From Loigolactobacillus iwatensis (GTDB taxonomy: Bacteria > Bacillota > Bacilli > Lactobacillales > Lactobacillaceae), in NCBI RefSeq assembly GCF_003950295.1, contig NZ_RHNP01000031.1, positions 1 through 36,731 of the forward strand: a stretch of DNA of 36,731 bases, written 5' to 3'. Position 1 is the stretch's first letter, and each line of letters opens with the position of its first letter. Below the pieces are notes generated by a model. It ran no database searches. It was not told the origin of the DNA and saw only the letters and a program-made list of their open reading frames with translations. The position numbers were made by a program, and so were the translations under genes. Of the stretch, positions 35,034-36,731 are shown piece by piece.

Positions 35034-36514
35034 TAATTTGAAGCCGCCATCTTATGTTCAGCCAAAGCCAACAATCGTGAAATACTGAAAGTTAAAACAA
35101 AGTAAATCAATGAAGCAACAATTAATGGTGAAAACGGCTTAAAGCTTGCGCCCTGAACAACACCCGTTTCAAACATCAATTCACCTACCCCGATTACTGA
35201 AACAACCGACGAATCCTTTAAGACAGTAATAAATTCATTTCCCAACGCCGGTAAAATATTTTTGATTGCTTGCGGTAACACAACATAACGCATACTAGCG
35301 GTTTGCGTCAATCCTAATGAACGCGCCGCCTCTAGCTGTCCTACTTTAACCGAATTAATCCCCGAACGAATAATTTCTGCTACGTAAGCACCAGAGTTAA
35401 GTGATACGGCAATCATACTTGAAATTAAGGCCGATAGCCCAAGACCCAACATTTGTGCGCCAAAGAAAACAATGAAAACCTGAATCAGCAGTGGTGTCCC
35501 CCGAATAAATTCGATGTAAATAACGGCAACGGCCTTTAATAACCAATTCTTCGATCGTTTCATAAAGGCAAGCATTGTTCCTAAAATAACCCCAAAGAAC
35601 ACACCAACAATGGCCAACTCAACGGTATAAAGTGTTCCTTTAAGGAAGTAACTACCATATTGTTGGAAGAAACTACTTTTTTTGAACATTAAAGCATTGG
35701 CGTCCTTTTTATACTTGGTCATTAACCCTTTTTGATTGATCGTAGTAATACTTTTATTTACTTGCTTTGTTAAGGCCGGCGCATCTTTGGGCATTGCAAC
35801 GGCCGTTGGTTTTGTAGAATTAGCAAAACTAGTCTTAGTTATCGCAAAGTCCTTATTCTGCTGGACGTAAGCATCAGCAACTGGCTTTTCTAAAACAATT
35901 GCTTTAATTTTATTATTTTGTAAATTAAGTACTAAATCCGTTGTTTTTTGTAGTGACATCACCTTGGCACCAAACAACTCATTGTGCGCCAATGTTTCCT
36001 GAGTCGTTTGTTTTTGAGCACCGACTGCGACACCTTCATAATCCGCTGAAGTTTTAAATTTGGCGGCATCCTCTTTTTTGGCAATTACAACTTGCTTAAC
36101 GTGTAAGTACGGCTTAGAAAAAGTAACCTGTTTAGCTCGCTCTGGCGTTTCCGACATGCCCGAAATAATCATGTCGACTTTTCCTGTTTTAAGGGCACCT
36201 AATAAAGCATCAAAACCCATTTCATTAATTTTTAATTTAACACCCATATCTTTCGCAATTCGCCTGGCAATCGATACATCAAAACCAACGATTTTATCTT
36301 GGCCATTAATTGTTTGGTGAAATTCGTAAGGTGGGTAATCGGCGGATAATCCAACCGTCATGTAGCCCTGTTTTTTAATTTTTTTCAAATACTTATCTGA
36401 TTGCGTTGTTGTCTGCTCGGCGGCTAAACTTGGTGTGCTCGCCAGTACGGTCGGAACAAGTAATCCTAATAGTAAACTCATTAAAAGCAGCAATTTCTGA
36501 ACCTTGTTTTTCAT
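35033..36514 (-). CDS. Amino-acid ABC transporter, receptor-permease fusion
   Basis: A 493-residue fusion. A signal peptide (MKNKVQKLLLLMSLLLGLL..) is followed by a polar amino-acid binding domain (about 35-265, GYMTVGLSADYPPYEFH and VGFDVSIARRIAKDMGV). A His/Glu/Gln-type permease domain follows (about 290-490), with GTPLLIQVFIVFFGAQ and the ATPase-contact EAA loop EAARSLGLTQTASMRYVVLPQ. This is the GlnP layout of lactic acid bacteria; glutamine or glutamate is the likely substrate. The partner ATPase gene is not downstream and must lie elsewhere or beyond the right edge. AAAGGAG precedes the ATG. Confidence 0.93.
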   Translation of the reverse strand: MKNKVQKLLLLMSLLLGLLVPTVLASTPSLAAEQTTTQSDKYLKKIKKQGYMTVGLSADYPPYEFHQTINGQDKIVGFDVSIARRIAKDMGVKLKINEMGFDALLGALKTGKVDMIISGMSETPERAKQVTFSKPYLHVKQVVIAKKEDAAKFKTSADYEGVAVGAQKQTTQETLAHNELFGAKVMSLQKTTDLVLNLQNNKIKAIVLEKPVADAYVQQNKDFAITKTSFANSTKPTAVAMPKDAPALTKQVNKSITTINQKGLMTKYKKDANALMFKKSSFFQQYGSYFLKGTLYTVELAIVGVFFGVILGTMLAFMKRSKNWLLKAVAVIYIEFIRGTPLLIQVFIVFFGAQMLGLGLSALISSMIAVSLNSGAYVAEIIRSGINSVKVGQLEAARSLGLTQTASMRYVVLPQAIKNILPALGNEFITVLKDSSVVSVIGVGELMFETGVVQGASFKPFSPLIVASLIYFVLTFSISRLLALAEHKMAASN

Positions 36515-36731
36515 ACTGGAGTCTCCTTTTTTAATCCGTTTTTAATTATTGAATTTATTATACGTTAAAAATAATTTTTATGCAAATATTATTCAATTAT
36601 TAACTTACTTTAGGCCAAAAAAATAAGCGCTGCGGGGTTACCCAACAACGTTTATTTGGCTCTATACTTTTTCCTGTTGATAGTTTACAAATGGTAAACT
36701 ATTAACAGGATTTTTGTGCAGAAAAAGAGCT
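36515..36731. other. Upstream region of the ABC gene with two hairpins
   Basis: After the promoter there are two inverted repeats. AAATAAGCG..GGGTTACCC..CGTTTATTT (about 36621-36657) has a T-rich flank on the minus strand. CCTGTTGATAGTTTAC/GTAAACTATTAACAGG (36673-36709, one mismatch) is followed by ATTTTTG on the plus strand. They look like terminators of units beyond the window. Confidence 0.55.
36557..36585 (-). promoter_or_regulatory. Promoter of the ABC transporter gene
   Basis: TTGCAT (36580-36585), 17 bases, TATAAT (36557-36562) on the minus strand, about 45 bases before the start codon. Confidence 0.75.

Overview
The window looks like a chromosomal segment of a low-to-moderate GC Firmicute of the family Lactobacillaceae. 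The evidence is the near-canonical AGGAGG ribosome binding sites, sigma-A promoters with 17-bp spacers, two T-box leaders, a Gram-positive mannitol PTS operon with an MtlR activator, a fused glutamine-type ABC protein, and a D-aspartate cross-bridge cluster (Asp racemase, D-Asp ligase, Lys-type MurE). Species cannot be set from sequence alone. Nearly everything is housekeeping, sugar or cell-wall metabolism; no complete mobile element, CRISPR array, rRNA or tRNA was seen.

Layout. 1-3600: a cysteine-free Rrf2 regulator, an AbrB/PemI-like antitoxin with a Doc-type Fic toxin, and a translationally coupled luciferase-like flavin oxidoreductase with an F420-reductase-like NADP-binding protein. 3800-5030: a membrane protein with an N-terminal AbrB-like hairpin. 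5070-9930 is the accessory region. Intact gpmA lies at the right end, and two degenerate copies of its 3' end, each with its terminator, lie about 2 kb apart downstream. The two intervals hold an EntA-type bacteriocin immunity gene with small degenerate genes, and a TetR/short-chain dehydrogenase divergent pair in which both genes carry one frameshift. 10260-13110: a small membrane protein, a PatB/MalY C-S lyase behind a methionine T-box, and an AI-2E family membrane protein.

13300-20340: two stand-alone PTS EIIA genes, pyrimidine nucleoside phosphorylase, a lipoprotein with a small membrane protein, cyclopropane fatty acid synthase, and a fumarylacetoacetase/2-keto-4-pentenoate hydratase-fold gene behind an isoleucine T-box. 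20420-27590: a cell-wall block of racD, D-Asp ligase, murE, DD-carboxypeptidase and a VanRS-like two-component system, all on the minus strand. 27900-33830: the mannitol operon mtlA-mtlR-mtlF-mtlD (minus) from a clear promoter. 34080-34880: nagB with a NagR-like operator. 35030-36590: an amino-acid ABC receptor-permease fusion.

Two dispersed repeat families sit between genes. One is bounded by GAGTGGGACAAAAGTC and its complement and often ends in a terminator hairpin. The other carries GTGTTTGGAAAAGC, and one copy is a 211-bp MITE-like unit with perfect 14-bp inverted ends. The most notable signals are the repeated gpmA 3' ends, the isoleucine T-box on a hydratase-fold gene, and an MtlA with a second EIIB-like domain lacking the phosphorylated cysteine. 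I did not find a clear-cut new system such as a defence island. Boundaries, identities and folds were judged by eye.
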